DNA from: Lachnospiraceae bacterium UBA7179
GTDB taxonomy: Bacteria; Bacillota; Clostridia; Lachnospirales; Lachnospiraceae
Direction of reading: 5' to 3'
DNA: 64,000 nucleotides
Assembly: GCA_002491195.1 (NCBI GenBank)
Contig: DKVL01000056.1
Location: 31,193 to 95,192 of the forward strand
Both the position numbers and the translations under genes were made by a program. Below are positions 17,096-26,052 of this stretch, one piece after another. The notes below the pieces were generated by a model. It was not told the DNA's origin and did no database searches. It saw only the letters and a program-made list of their open reading frames with translations. Numbering within the stretch: the first letter of the stretch is position 1; each line of letters starts with the position of its first letter.

Positions 17096-17128
17096 CCGAC
17101 CTTGTTTGAAAGAACAGGTCGGTTTTTT
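17096..17128 (+). terminator. Rho-independent terminator after the rod operon
   Basis: CCGACC pairs with GGTCGG, extended by TGTT/AACA with one bulge, and is followed by TTTTTT, seven bases after the flgJ stop. Confidence 0.85.
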
Positions 17129-17170
17129 ATCGATAAGGAATTTATATACGTTGATGGAGGAGCAGGTATC

Positions 17171-19438
17171 TTGGAGAAACTCAAAGGTTTTGTCGAGCAT
17201 ATTATTTTCAAAAATGCTGAGAACGGTTACGGGGTAATCAACCTCAAGGTGGACAATATGGAGATCACCTGTACGGGAATTTTTACCAATCTCGATGAGG
17301 GGGAAAGCATTGCGGCAGAAGGGACTTATGTAGATCACGCAGTTTACGGGAAACAGTTCAAGGTGGACCATTTTGAAGTGATTGCTCCTGAAGACCGGGT
17401 TGCTGTGGAACGATATCTTGGTTCGGGTGCGATCAAGGGAGTTGGTGCGGCACTCGCAGCCCGCATTGTGCGACACTTTGGGGATGATACGTTTCGGATC
17501 ATCGAGGAGGAGCCGCACAGACTTGCGGAGATCAAGGGGATCAGCGAGCGAAAAGCAAGGGAGATCGCGGAGCAGGTCGAGGAGAAAAAGGATGCAAGGG
17601 ATGCGATGCTCTTCCTGCAGAAATATGGGATTTCCAATACCCTGGCGATCAAGATTTACAAGCAGTATGGTATGGGACTATATAAAATTATGCAGGAAAA
17701 TCCATATAAGCTGGCCGAAGATGTGTCTGGTATTGGATTTCGCATTGCGGATGAGATTGCAACGCGCATTGGGATACATACAGACTCGGATTATAGGATC
17801 AGGAGTGGAATTTTGTATACATTACTGCAGGCTGGGGCAGAGGGGCATGTTTTTCTGCCAGAGGAACTTTTGCTGGAAAAGGCTGCAGACATGCTGGGAT
17901 TGAGGCCGGAGCAGATCGAACCGCAAATTACCAATCTTGCGATTGATAAGAAGCTTGTGATCAGGGAAAAAGAACTGGAAGACCATCAGAAGATAAAATG
18001 TATCTACGGTATGGCCTTCTACTATGCGGAACTGAATTGTGCCAGAATGCTCTATGAACTTCAGCAGGCATTTGACGGGGCGGAGCGTTTTACCAAGGTG
18101 GAGTTGGACCGGCTGGAAAAAAAGATCAGAAATCTGGAGGAGATCAGCCATATGGAGTTGGATACCCTTCAGCGCAGGGCTGTGACAGAAGCAGTGCAAA
18201 ATGGTATTTTCATTCTTTCCGGCGGTCCTGGAACAGGGAAAACCACGACGATCAATATGATCATTCGTTATTTTGAGCAGGAGGGCATGGATATTTTTCT
18301 GGCGGCGCCGACTGGAAGAGCCGCCAAGCGCATGACGGAGGCAACTGGATTTGAGGCAAAGACCATTCATCGGCTTCTGGAGCCGGGCGGCAATCTGTCG
18401 GATGACAGGCAGTCATCTCCACATTTTGAGAAGAATGAATTAAATCCGCTCGAGGCAGATGTCGTTATCATCGATGAGATGTCAATGGTGGATATTCATC
18501 TGTTCCAGTCCCTGTTAAAGGCGATTGCGCCAGGTACCAGACTTGTGATGGTTGGTGACAGAAACCAGCTTCCATCCGTCGGACCGGGCCAGGTATTGAA
18601 AGATCTGATGGAAAGCGGATGTATCGCTACGATTGTATTGTCGAAAATATTTCGGCAGGCAGGCGAGAGTGATATTGTGGTCAATGCACATTGTATTAAT
18701 GAAGGAAAGCCAATCAGGCTGGATAACAAGAGCAAGGACTTCTTCTTCCTGGAGCGGGATAATGTCAATGTGATCTATAAGCATATGATCGTATTGATCA
18801 CAGAGAAACTTCCCCGGTATGTCAAGTCCGGAATCTATGATATCCAGGTGCTTACGCCAATGCGTAAGGGATCGCTTGGCGTGGAGACATTGAATCATAT
18901 CTTGCAGCAGTATCTGAATCCGCCATCGCCTGAGAAAATGGAACTGGTGCATGGCGACGGTGTGTTTCGCATAGGGGACAAGGTGATGCAGATTAAGAAC
19001 AATTATCAGCTTGAATGGGAGATCGTCAGCAAATATGGCATCGCAGTGGACAGCGGACAGGGGATCTTTAATGGGGATGTCGGGATCATCAGAGAAATCA
19101 ATGAGACGGCGAAGACGGTCGTTGTGGAGTATGATGATCTGCGGAGAGTGACCTATCCGATCACCGGACTTGACGAGATTGAACTTGCCTATGCGATCAC
19201 GATACACAAATCGCAGGGCAGTGAGTATCCTGCGGTGATCCTGCCACTGCTTGCGGGACCGCGGATGTTGTTTAACAGAAATCTCCTTTACACAGGAGTC
19301 ACACGTGCAAAAAACTGTGTGACAATACTGGGGAGCAGGGAGACGGTCAATCAGATGATCGCAAATGAAAATGAGCAGAAGCGGTATACTGGTTTAAAGG
19401 AAAGAATATGCGAGATTATGAAACAGGATTTAGGATAA
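17171..19438 (+). CDS. recD2: ATP-dependent RecD-like DNA helicase RecD2
   Basis: A 755-residue SF1B 5'-3' helicase involved in recombination and genome stability, not part of a RecBCD complex. The long N-terminal region with helix-hairpin-helix motifs (IKGVGAALAARIVRHFG, IKGISERKAREIAEQ) distinguishes RecD2 from short RecD. Walker A GGPGTGKTTT is near residue 350, Walker B has VVIIDEMSMVD, and the C-terminal motif AYAITIHKSQGSEYPAV is UvrD-like. The TTG at 17171 is preferred because GGAGG lies ten bases upstream and the protein then begins like RecD2 (FVEHIIFKNAENGYGV). The 3' end overlaps comF by 31 bases. Confidence 0.95.
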   Translation: MEKLKGFVEHIIFKNAENGYGVINLKVDNMEITCTGIFTNLDEGESIAAEGTYVDHAVYGKQFKVDHFEVIAPEDRVAVERYLGSGAIKGVGAALAARIVRHFGDDTFRIIEEEPHRLAEIKGISERKAREIAEQVEEKKDARDAMLFLQKYGISNTLAIKIYKQYGMGLYKIMQENPYKLAEDVSGIGFRIADEIATRIGIHTDSDYRIRSGILYTLLQAGAEGHVFLPEELLLEKAADMLGLRPEQIEPQITNLAIDKKLVIREKELEDHQKIKCIYGMAFYYAELNCARMLYELQQAFDGAERFTKVELDRLEKKIRNLEEISHMELDTLQRRAVTEAVQNGIFILSGGPGTGKTTTINMIIRYFEQEGMDIFLAAPTGRAAKRMTEATGFEAKTIHRLLEPGGNLSDDRQSSPHFEKNELNPLEADVVIIDEMSMVDIHLFQSLLKAIAPGTRLVMVGDRNQLPSVGPGQVLKDLMESGCIATIVLSKIFRQAGESDIVVNAHCINEGKPIRLDNKSKDFFFLERDNVNVIYKHMIVLITEKLPRYVKSGIYDIQVLTPMRKGSLGVETLNHILQQYLNPPSPEKMELVHGDGVFRIGDKVMQIKNNYQLEWEIVSKYGIAVDSGQGIFNGDVGIIREINETAKTVVVEYDDLRRVTYPITGLDEIELAYAITIHKSQGSEYPAVILPLLAGPRMLFNRNLLYTGVTRAKNCVTILGSRETVNQMIANENEQKRYTGLKERICEIMKQDLG

Positions 19439-20139
19439 AGGAAGCGCTGGCCGATCTGGTATTTCCGCGGCGGTGCCCTGTATGCGATGAGATCGTTCCA
19501 ATGGGAGACAAACTGATCTGCAGCCGATGCAGGATCAAACCGCAGTATATCAGGGAGCCGCGGTGCAGGCGGTGCGGAAAGCAGCTCATGGGAGAGAACG
19601 TGGAATTCTGCCATGATTGTATGCAGAGAAAACATGCATTTGATTATGGCTATGCGCTTTATGATTATCAGAGTATGAGAAAGAGTATTTACCGTTTTAA
19701 ATATGGCAGACGATGTGAGTATGCGAAGTTTTACGCGGAGGATATCCGCGAGAAACTCTCTGATGAGATCTGTACGATGGACGCGGATGCGATCATTCCG
19801 GTTCCGGTGCATGTGTCGAGAAGAAGAAGCAGGGGATATAACCAGGCGGAACTCATTGCGGCGGAGCTGTCAAGGATTACAGGGATCGCAATGCATGAGA
19901 AACTGGTGCGGAGAATCAAAAAAACGGTGCCGCAAAAAGAACTTACAATACAGGAAAGACAAAATAATTTGAAAAAGGCTTTCCATATTAGCACAAATGT
20001 TGTAAAATTAAATAAAGTTATCCTGGTCGATGATATTTATACGACAGGGAGTACATTGGATGCCGTTGCCGTGGAACTGAAACGGCGTGGCGTGAACGTA
20101 GTTTATTTCATAGCACTCTGCATCGGAGAAGGGATGTAG
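19408..20139 (+). CDS. comF: ComF family phosphoribosyltransferase-like protein
   Basis: A 243-residue ComFC-type protein. The N-terminal zinc-ribbon has CPVCDE, CSRCR, CRRCGKQ and CHDC; the C-terminal phosphoribosyltransferase-like part has RRRSRGYNQAELIA and the PRPP loop VILVDDIYTTGSTLDA. In Bacillus, ComFC is needed for DNA uptake during competence, but the gene is widespread in non-competent bacteria. It overlaps recD2 and precedes yvyF, the same comF-yvyF order as in Bacillus. Confidence 0.92.
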   Translation: MRDYETGFRIKEALADLVFPRRCPVCDEIVPMGDKLICSRCRIKPQYIREPRCRRCGKQLMGENVEFCHDCMQRKHAFDYGYALYDYQSMRKSIYRFKYGRRCEYAKFYAEDIREKLSDEICTMDADAIIPVPVHVSRRRSRGYNQAELIAAELSRITGIAMHEKLVRRIKKTVPQKELTIQERQNNLKKAFHISTNVVKLNKVILVDDIYTTGSTLDAVAVELKRRGVNVVYFIALCIGEGM

Positions 20140-20168
20140 GAATAAAATGATTCATGGAGGGATTTCAA

Positions 20169-20582
20169 ATGAATGTAAGAAATTGTAGAAAATGTGGGAA
20201 ACTGTTTAATTACATTTCAGGGATGCCAATCTGTCCGGCATGCAAGGATAAGCTTGAGGAAAAGTTTCAGGCAGTAAAGAAGTTTATCCGTGAGAACCGA
20301 CTGGCAGGTATCAAGGAAATAGCCGAGGCGTGCGAGGTTGAAATAGGACAGATCCAGCAGTGGATCCGCGAGGAACGCCTTGAGTTTACGGAGGATTCCC
20401 CGGTAAAAATTCCCTGTGAGAACTGTGGCGCTACGATCCGATCAGGGAAGTACTGTGAGAAGTGTAAGCGGGAAATGACGAATAATCTGTCCAGCGCGAT
20501 CGAGAAGCCCAAGGCAGTGCTGGTAGAGCCGAAAAAGCCGCAGTCAACGGGAAATAAGATGCGTTTCCTTGACAGGCAGTAG
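20169..20582 (+). CDS. yvyF: YvyF-type flagellar operon protein
   Basis: A 137-residue protein with zinc-binding cysteine pairs at the N-terminus (CRKCGKLFNY, CPACK) and in the C-terminal half (CENCGATI, CEKCKREM). A helix-turn-helix-like middle part (IKEIAEACEVEIGQIQQWI) lies between. This is the flagellar operon protein family found next to comF and flgM in motile Firmicutes. Its exact job is not established. The start is the ATG at 20169, set by GGAGGG seven bases upstream; an earlier in-frame ATG at 20154 lacks such a site. The usual next gene, flgM, is absent here. Confidence 0.85.
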   Translation: MNVRNCRKCGKLFNYISGMPICPACKDKLEEKFQAVKKFIRENRLAGIKEIAEACEVEIGQIQQWIREERLEFTEDSPVKIPCENCGATIRSGKYCEKCKREMTNNLSSAIEKPKAVLVEPKKPQSTGNKMRFLDRQ

Positions 20583-20629
20583 TTCTGCGGCTGTTATGGT
20601 ATAGACAGAATTGTTTAAGGAAAAGAGTT

Positions 20630-21031
20630 ATGTTAAATGAAGAGAGAATTAGATTAATGACCAAAATGGCATGTTATGAGGCTGATGAGGGAAGAAAAAA
20701 TGTTGCGATCGGAAATTATTTTCGGGGCGATTATATCGGCTTGCAGGTCATTAAATCCATCATCGGTGCAACAATTGCGTATGTTATCATATTTGCAATG
20801 TTCATTCTGTATGATTTTGAGAATTTTATGGCGAACATATACAAGATGGATCTGCTTGGATTTGCAAAGTCAGTGATTTTATATTATCTGATCTTTACAG
20901 CGGTATATGCATTGATCTCATATGGGGTGTACACATATCGGTATATAAAGGCAAGGAAGAGCCTGAAACTCTATTACAATAATCTCAAAAAACTTGCTTA
21001 TATGTATGACAGGGAGACGAAAAAATTATGA
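20630..21031 (+). CDS. Small conserved membrane protein of unknown function
   Basis: A 133-residue protein with a soluble N-terminus (about 40 residues, with MACYEADEGRKN) and two membrane segments (about 45-63 and 78-99), ending in a basic helix. I do not recognise a family. The stop overlaps the ATG of the next membrane protein gene (21028), so the two are translationally coupled and likely work together. Both stand immediately upstream of cdaA. Confidence 0.7.
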   Translation: MLNEERIRLMTKMACYEADEGRKNVAIGNYFRGDYIGLQVIKSIIGATIAYVIIFAMFILYDFENFMANIYKMDLLGFAKSVILYYLIFTAVYALISYGVYTYRYIKARKSLKLYYNNLKKLAYMYDRETKKL

Positions 21032-21987
21032 CAAACCTTTTGGTCTTTAGGGAACAGTTAAAAAAATTTTACAGCAAATATGAGATATACCTCACACCGG
21101 TTTTTAAGTTTTTGCTGGCATTAGTGACGTTAGTTATGATCAACAGCAGTATTGGCTACATGAGCGAACTGAAAAAATTCACAGTAGTGTTTGTACTTTC
21201 ACTGATGTGTTCATTTTTGCCGATGAATTTTATTGTGTTGGTGGCGGCGGCAGTAACACTTGGCCATCTGTACAAATTTTCAATGGAATGCGCACTTGTA
21301 GCCCTGGTTGTATTTTTGCTCTTGTTTATCCTTTATTTTCGATTTGCATCAAAGGATACGGTCGCTGTATTGCTTACACCGCTTTGCTTTATCTTAAAGA
21401 TACCTTATGTGATGCCGCTTACAATGGGGCTGGTGGGAACGCCGGCGTCGGCGGTATCCGTGGCAGGCGGTGCAGTGATTTATTACTCAGTAAGTTATAT
21501 GACAGGCAGCGCGTCGATGCTCAATACGTTTGAAGACGACGGCGCTTTGGAAAAATTTCGGTATGTCATTGATGGAATCCTGGGAAATAAAGCAATGTAT
21601 GTGACGCTTGTAGCTTTTGTGGCGACAGTGGTCGTGGTGTACTTTGTCAGAAGACTCAGCGTCGATTATGCATGGACAATTGCCATGGTGACAGGGGCGC
21701 TTCTGGATGTGCTGATCATGTTATTTGGAGATTTAATATACAATACCAATCTCTCGATTATCGGTCTGATCGTCGGGAGCGTGGTATCTGTGGCGCTGGC
21801 AAAGGTACTGGAATTTTTTGTATTCAATGTGGATTATTCGCGCACAGAGTATGTGCAGTTTGAGGACGATGAATATTATTATTATGTGAAAGCTGTTCCA
21901 AAGAATACAGTGGCAGCGCCACAAAAACGGGTAAAGACAATCCGGGTACCAGAAAAAGCAGTCAGGGAGCAGAAGAGGGATAGATAA
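21028..21987 (+). CDS. Multi-pass membrane protein of unknown function
   Basis: A 319-residue protein with about eight hydrophobic segments and a soluble C-terminal tail. The tail contains an acidic, tyrosine-rich patch (FEDDEYYYYVKAVP) and a very basic end (RVKTIRVPEKAVREQKRDR). No enzymatic motif was found. Position between yvyF and cdaA, with a 4-base overlap to the upstream gene and a five-base gap to cdaA, suggests co-transcription with c-di-AMP synthesis. A transport or membrane-homeostasis role is possible but unsupported. Confidence 0.7.
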   Translation: MTNLLVFREQLKKFYSKYEIYLTPVFKFLLALVTLVMINSSIGYMSELKKFTVVFVLSLMCSFLPMNFIVLVAAAVTLGHLYKFSMECALVALVVFLLLFILYFRFASKDTVAVLLTPLCFILKIPYVMPLTMGLVGTPASAVSVAGGAVIYYSVSYMTGSASMLNTFEDDGALEKFRYVIDGILGNKAMYVTLVAFVATVVVVYFVRRLSVDYAWTIAMVTGALLDVLIMLFGDLIYNTNLSIIGLIVGSVVSVALAKVLEFFVFNVDYSRTEYVQFEDDEYYYYVKAVPKNTVAAPQKRVKTIRVPEKAVREQKRDR

Positions 21988-21992
21988 GAAGG

Positions 21993-22874
21993 ATGGATCA
22001 AATGGATATGATTCTTGAACGTCTTAGTTCATATTTAGAGATTATGTCATTTCGCAGTTTTAACATCAGATGGCAGGATATAGTGGAAGTTATCATTATA
22101 TCCTTTTTATTGTATCAAATTATGGCATGGATGAAACACACCAAAGTGTGGCTTCTGATGAAGGGAATCATCATAATCATAGCATTTATTCTACTGGCGC
22201 TGATCTTCAAGATGCACACGATCATATGGATTGTGGAGCATGTGCTAAGTATAGCAGTTACGGCAATCATTGTCATCCTCCAGCCGGAGCTCCGCCATGC
22301 ACTGGAGGAGCTTGGGCGGAAAAGTTTTGTCACGAATCTGCTCACATTTGAAAGGCCGACAGATGAACGTTTTTCAGACAAGACGGTGAATGATCTGGTG
22401 AAGGCAAGTTTTGAGATGGGCAAAGTGAAGACGGGGGCACTCATGGTGATCGAGCAGAATGTACTGCTCACAGAATACGAGAGAACAGGTATTGAGGTGG
22501 ATGGACTGATTTCCAGCCAGCTGCTGATCAATATCTTTGAACATAATACGCCGCTTCATGACGGCGCTGTGATCATACGCGGAAACAGGGTAGTATCGGC
22601 GACCTGCTATCTGCCGTTATCTGACAATATGGGAATCAGCAAAGAGTTGGGAACGCGGCATCGTGCTGGTGTGGGGATATCAGAAGTGACAGATGCCCTC
22701 ACGATTATTGTGTCTGAGGAGACGGGACATGTCAGTGTTACGTATGAGGGACAGCTGTACCGTAACCTTGACGCAAACGAATTGAGGGAAAAGATCAGTA
22801 TGATTCAAAATAAGGAAACGGAGGATACGAAGAAGCGCAGGCTCTGGAAAGGTAGGGCTAAGGATGAAAGATAG
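21993..22874 (+). CDS. cdaA: Diadenylate cyclase CdaA (c-di-AMP synthase)
   Basis: A 293-residue membrane-bound enzyme joining two ATP into c-di-AMP. Three N-terminal membrane segments (within about residues 28-100) precede the DAC domain. The catalytic motifs are intact: DGAVIIRGNR near residue 189 and GTRHRAGVGISE near 221. c-di-AMP controls potassium uptake, osmolyte transport and wall homeostasis in Firmicutes. The start may be 21993 or the ATG at 22002, both downstream of AAGAAGGATGG. It overlaps cdaR by 11 bases, in the conserved cdaA-cdaR-glmM order. Confidence 0.96.
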   Translation: MDQMDMILERLSSYLEIMSFRSFNIRWQDIVEVIIISFLLYQIMAWMKHTKVWLLMKGIIIIIAFILLALIFKMHTIIWIVEHVLSIAVTAIIVILQPELRHALEELGRKSFVTNLLTFERPTDERFSDKTVNDLVKASFEMGKVKTGALMVIEQNVLLTEYERTGIEVDGLISSQLLINIFEHNTPLHDGAVIIRGNRVVSATCYLPLSDNMGISKELGTRHRAGVGISEVTDALTIIVSEETGHVSVTYEGQLYRNLDANELREKISMIQNKETEDTKKRRLWKGRAKDER

Positions 22875-24195
22875 TATATTGAAGAAAGCAGTAAGAATGG
22901 TCACAAACAATTTCGGACTGAAGATTCTGGCAGTGATTGTTTCCTGCGGTCTGTGGGTCGTTGTAGATAACATCAATGATCCGGTAGAGGAGCAGCGTTT
23001 CTATAATGTCCCGGTGGATATCATCAACGCGGATCTGGTGACGAATGAGGGAAAGGTCTATGATGTGCTGGATGGGACGGATATGGTCAATGTCACTGTG
23101 AAAGGGAAAAGATCAGTGCTTTCCTATATTTCAAAGGAGGACATCAGAGCGATTGCAGACATGGCAGAGCTTACCTTTATGAACACTGTGGGAATCAGGG
23201 TGTCAAGCACGCGCAGTAATTCAGAACTCGATTTCAGGACAAATATTGACAGCGTGAAATTGTCAATTGAGAATATTGCACAAAAGCAAATACCGATCAA
23301 TGTGTCTACGTCCGGTGAGCCAGCGGCTGGCTATGTGGTTGGAGGTGTAAAACCAAGCCAGAATGTTGTCAGGGTTTCGGGACCAGAGTCACTGATTGAC
23401 CAGATTGATCATATTGATGCGGTGGCAAATATTGATGGGTATTCTTCTGATATTGACACGAGTGTTGAATTGAAACTCTATGATGCGGCGAATAATGAGA
23501 TCAAGAACAGTTCTATCAAGAAGAATATATCAACAGTCAATGTAACGGTGACAATTCTGGCGACAAAGATCGTTCCATTGAGTTTTGTTGTTCCGGATGA
23601 GCCGGCGACTGGCTATGTGGTGAACGGCGAGCCGGTGAGTATGCCTGAGACAGTGACGATCGCAGGCAGGAGCAGCATTCTGGACGGCGTGTCCAGGATC
23701 ACCATATCTGATCCGGCACTCAGTGTAGAAGGCAGAACGGAGAATATGACCACGATCATCAATGTCAAGAAGTATCTTCCGTCAGGAGTACAGTTTGCGG
23801 ACAGTAGTTTTGGCGGGAATGTGAATGTTACGGTCGGAATCGAACAGCTTGTGACAAAAGATCTTGAGATACCGGCAAGAAACTTTGCAGCATCAAATAA
23901 ACCGGAGAACCTGAAACTGACATTGCATGAAGTGGATGGGCAGAATTATTATACGATTCGTATCTCAGGAATTAAGTCAGCGGTGGAAAGTGTGAACGCC
24001 GTGAATGTGGTTGGTGTGGTCGATATGGATGCGCTTCTCGAGAAAACCGGGCTTACGGAATGGGTCGCGGGAGTCTATCAGGGTGAGATCATCTTCAATC
24101 TGCCAGACAACGTGAGGTTAGCGCAGCCATATCTGATGACAGTGGTGCTGGAAGCGGTGGAGGCTGATGATAACACTGACAATGATAATCAATAA
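22864..24195 (+). CDS. cdaR: YbbR-domain regulator of CdaA
   Basis: A 443-residue protein with one N-terminal membrane anchor (NFGLKILAVIVSCGLWVVV) and an extracellular series of about four YbbR beta-rich repeats. They are visible as recurring patterns such as PAAGYVVGGVKPSQNVVRVS and PATGYVVNGEPVSMPETVTI. CdaR binds CdaA through the membrane and modulates c-di-AMP production. The gene overlaps cdaA and is followed by glmM after 23 bases. The tail is acidic and polar (EADDNTDNDNQ). Confidence 0.93.
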   Translation: MKDSILKKAVRMVTNNFGLKILAVIVSCGLWVVVDNINDPVEEQRFYNVPVDIINADLVTNEGKVYDVLDGTDMVNVTVKGKRSVLSYISKEDIRAIADMAELTFMNTVGIRVSSTRSNSELDFRTNIDSVKLSIENIAQKQIPINVSTSGEPAAGYVVGGVKPSQNVVRVSGPESLIDQIDHIDAVANIDGYSSDIDTSVELKLYDAANNEIKNSSIKKNISTVNVTVTILATKIVPLSFVVPDEPATGYVVNGEPVSMPETVTIAGRSSILDGVSRITISDPALSVEGRTENMTTIINVKKYLPSGVQFADSSFGGNVNVTVGIEQLVTKDLEIPARNFAASNKPENLKLTLHEVDGQNYYTIRISGIKSAVESVNAVNVVGVVDMDALLEKTGLTEWVAGVYQGEIIFNLPDNVRLAQPYLMTVVLEAVEADDNTDNDNQ

Positions 24196-24218
24196 ATATG
24201 TTTTGGAGGATTGGGAAA

Positions 24219-25568
24219 ATGGCTAGATTATTTGGAACAGATGGAGTTCGTGGCGTGGCAAATGACGAGTTGACGCCGCTTCTTGCAATGCAGTTAGGGC
24301 AGGCAGGTGCATATGTGTTATCCAAGGAGAACGCGCATAAGCCGACGATCATGGTGGGGTGTGACACACGTATTTCGGGTGATATGCTGGCAAATGCGCT
24401 GATGGCAGGGGCCTGCTCTGTCGGGGCAAATGTAGTGTATGTAGGGGTGATCCCCACACCGGCGATTGCCTATCTGACCAAAAAGTATAGAGTCGATGCC
24501 GGCGTTGTGATCTCAGCTTCACACAATCCGGTAGAGTTTAATGGGATTAAGTTCTTTGACGGAAATGGGTTTAAACTGCCGGATTCACTGGAAGATGAGA
24601 TTGAGGAGCTGATCAACAGCGGCATGAAGGATGTTCAGTTTCCGACAGGACCGAGTGTGGGGAAGATCAAGTATCGTACGGATGCGCGTGAGGAGTATAT
24701 CAATCATTCCGTGCAGGCAGTTCCTGTTGATCTGAGCGGTATGAAGATTGTGGTGGATTGTGCAGAGGGAGCGTCTTTTTATACATCTGTGGAAACACTC
24801 AAGGAGCTTGGTGCGAATATCGTGGCAATACACAATAATCCGGATGGAACGAATATCAATGCAAACTGTGGATCTACCCATATGGGCGAACTGCAGGCGC
24901 GGGTTGTATATGAGAAGGCGGATGTAGGGCTTGCGTTTGACGGTGATGCCGACCGGCTTCTTGCTGTTGATGAAAACGGAAAACAGGTTGACGGGGATGT
25001 GATTATGGCGATCATCGGCAATCACATGAAGACAAAAGGAACATTGAAGGATAATACAATTGTCGCTACAGTGATGAGCAACCTTGGTTTTTTCCTGATG
25101 GGGAAGGAAAATGGTATTCATATCGAGCAGACAAAGGTAGGAGACCGGTATGTGCTCGAGCGGATGCTTGAGATTGGAGCAAATCTTGGCGGGGAGCAGT
25201 CAGGACATATTATCTTCCTTGATGAAAATACGACAGGTGACGGTCTGCTCAGCGCATTGCATCTGCTGCAGGTGATGGTTGAGACAAAGAAAACGCTCTC
25301 GGAACTTGCCACGATCATGACAGTGCTTCCACAGGCGCTTGTTGGGGCAAAGGTTCCCAATCACAAGAAAAACAGTTATATGGAGTATGCAGAGATCGCG
25401 TCTGCAATTGAACGTGTGAGTGCGAAATTTGCAGATGATGGCAGGGTATTGATCAGACCTTCAGGAACGGAGCCTTTGGTGCGCGTGATGATCGAGGGCA
25501 AGGACCAGCAGTTAATCGAGAAAGAGGCGAGGGAACTTGCGGAATTGATACAAAATGTAATGCTGTGA
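24219..25568 (+). CDS. glmM: Phosphoglucosamine mutase
   Basis: GlmM converts glucosamine-6-phosphate to glucosamine-1-phosphate, on the way to UDP-GlcNAc. It is 449 residues, as expected. The N-terminus RLFGTDGVRGVAN, the phosphoserine loop SASHNPVEFNGIKFF with catalytic Ser at about 101, the metal-binding loop AFDGDADRLLAVD, and the C-terminal phosphate-binding loop RPSGTEPLVRVMIE are all present. The ATG at 24219 is chosen over one at 24198 because TTGGAGGATT precedes it and the family motif then starts at residue 3. GlmM also forms a complex with CdaA in Firmicutes. Its product feeds the UDP-GlcNAc needed by PseB downstream. Confidence 0.97.
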   Translation: MARLFGTDGVRGVANDELTPLLAMQLGQAGAYVLSKENAHKPTIMVGCDTRISGDMLANALMAGACSVGANVVYVGVIPTPAIAYLTKKYRVDAGVVISASHNPVEFNGIKFFDGNGFKLPDSLEDEIEELINSGMKDVQFPTGPSVGKIKYRTDAREEYINHSVQAVPVDLSGMKIVVDCAEGASFYTSVETLKELGANIVAIHNNPDGTNINANCGSTHMGELQARVVYEKADVGLAFDGDADRLLAVDENGKQVDGDVIMAIIGNHMKTKGTLKDNTIVATVMSNLGFFLMGKENGIHIEQTKVGDRYVLERMLEIGANLGGEQSGHIIFLDENTTGDGLLSALHLLQVMVETKKTLSELATIMTVLPQALVGAKVPNHKKNSYMEYAEIASAIERVSAKFADDGRVLIRPSGTEPLVRVMIEGKDQQLIEKEARELAELIQNVML

Positions 25569-25615
25569 GACACATACTGTAAACGTCTAAAATTTACGAT
25601 TCGGAGGTGTGAGGA

Positions 25616-25879
25616 ATGGTTAGTCAGAAAGCGGTTATCAAGAATCCGACAGGGCTGCATTTGCGTCCGGCAGGAATCTTGTGCAGGGAGGCGATGGTGT
25701 TTCATTCACAGATAACCTTTACATTCCACGGAAATAAGTCAAATGCCAAGAGTGTGCTCAGTGTACTTGGCGCATGTATCAAATGCGGCGACGAGATTGA
25801 AATATTTTGCGAAGGACCAGATGAGAATGAGGCTTTGGCAACGATGATCAAAGTCATAGAGGACGGTTTAGGAGAGTAG
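25616..25879 (+). CDS. HPr family phosphocarrier protein
   Basis: An 87-residue HPr of the phosphotransferase system. The phosphorylatable histidine is in NPTGLHLRPAG, and a regulatory serine corresponds to NAKSVLSVLG, the site that HPr kinase would use in carbon catabolite repression. Strong TCGGAGGTG ribosome binding site. No other PTS genes are nearby, so it may be the general HPr or an HPr-like regulator. It follows glmM after 47 bases and is closed by a hairpin. Confidence 0.92.
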   Translation: MVSQKAVIKNPTGLHLRPAGILCREAMVFHSQITFTFHGNKSNAKSVLSVLGACIKCGDEIEIFCEGPDENEALATMIKVIEDGLGE

Positions 25880-25894
25880 AGAGAGGGATTGATT

Positions 25895-25924
25895 ATTAGT
25901 CCGAAGCAGTTTCGGACTAATTTC
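25895..25924 (+). terminator. Hairpin after the HPr gene, probable terminator
   Basis: ATTAGTCCGAA pairs with TTCGGACTAAT around a short loop, 16 bases after the HPr stop. The downstream tract is only TTTCAT, so termination may be partial. Confidence 0.65.
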
Positions 25925-26052
25925 ATGTAGAGGAAGTCTTGTGCCAATGCCTGATGTCAGTGACTGGAATCAGAAGGCGGAACGGATACGAATAGAGTTT
26001 GGTATTATGAGAAAAAATAACAATATCATAAAAAGGAACAGGTAAAAGAATC

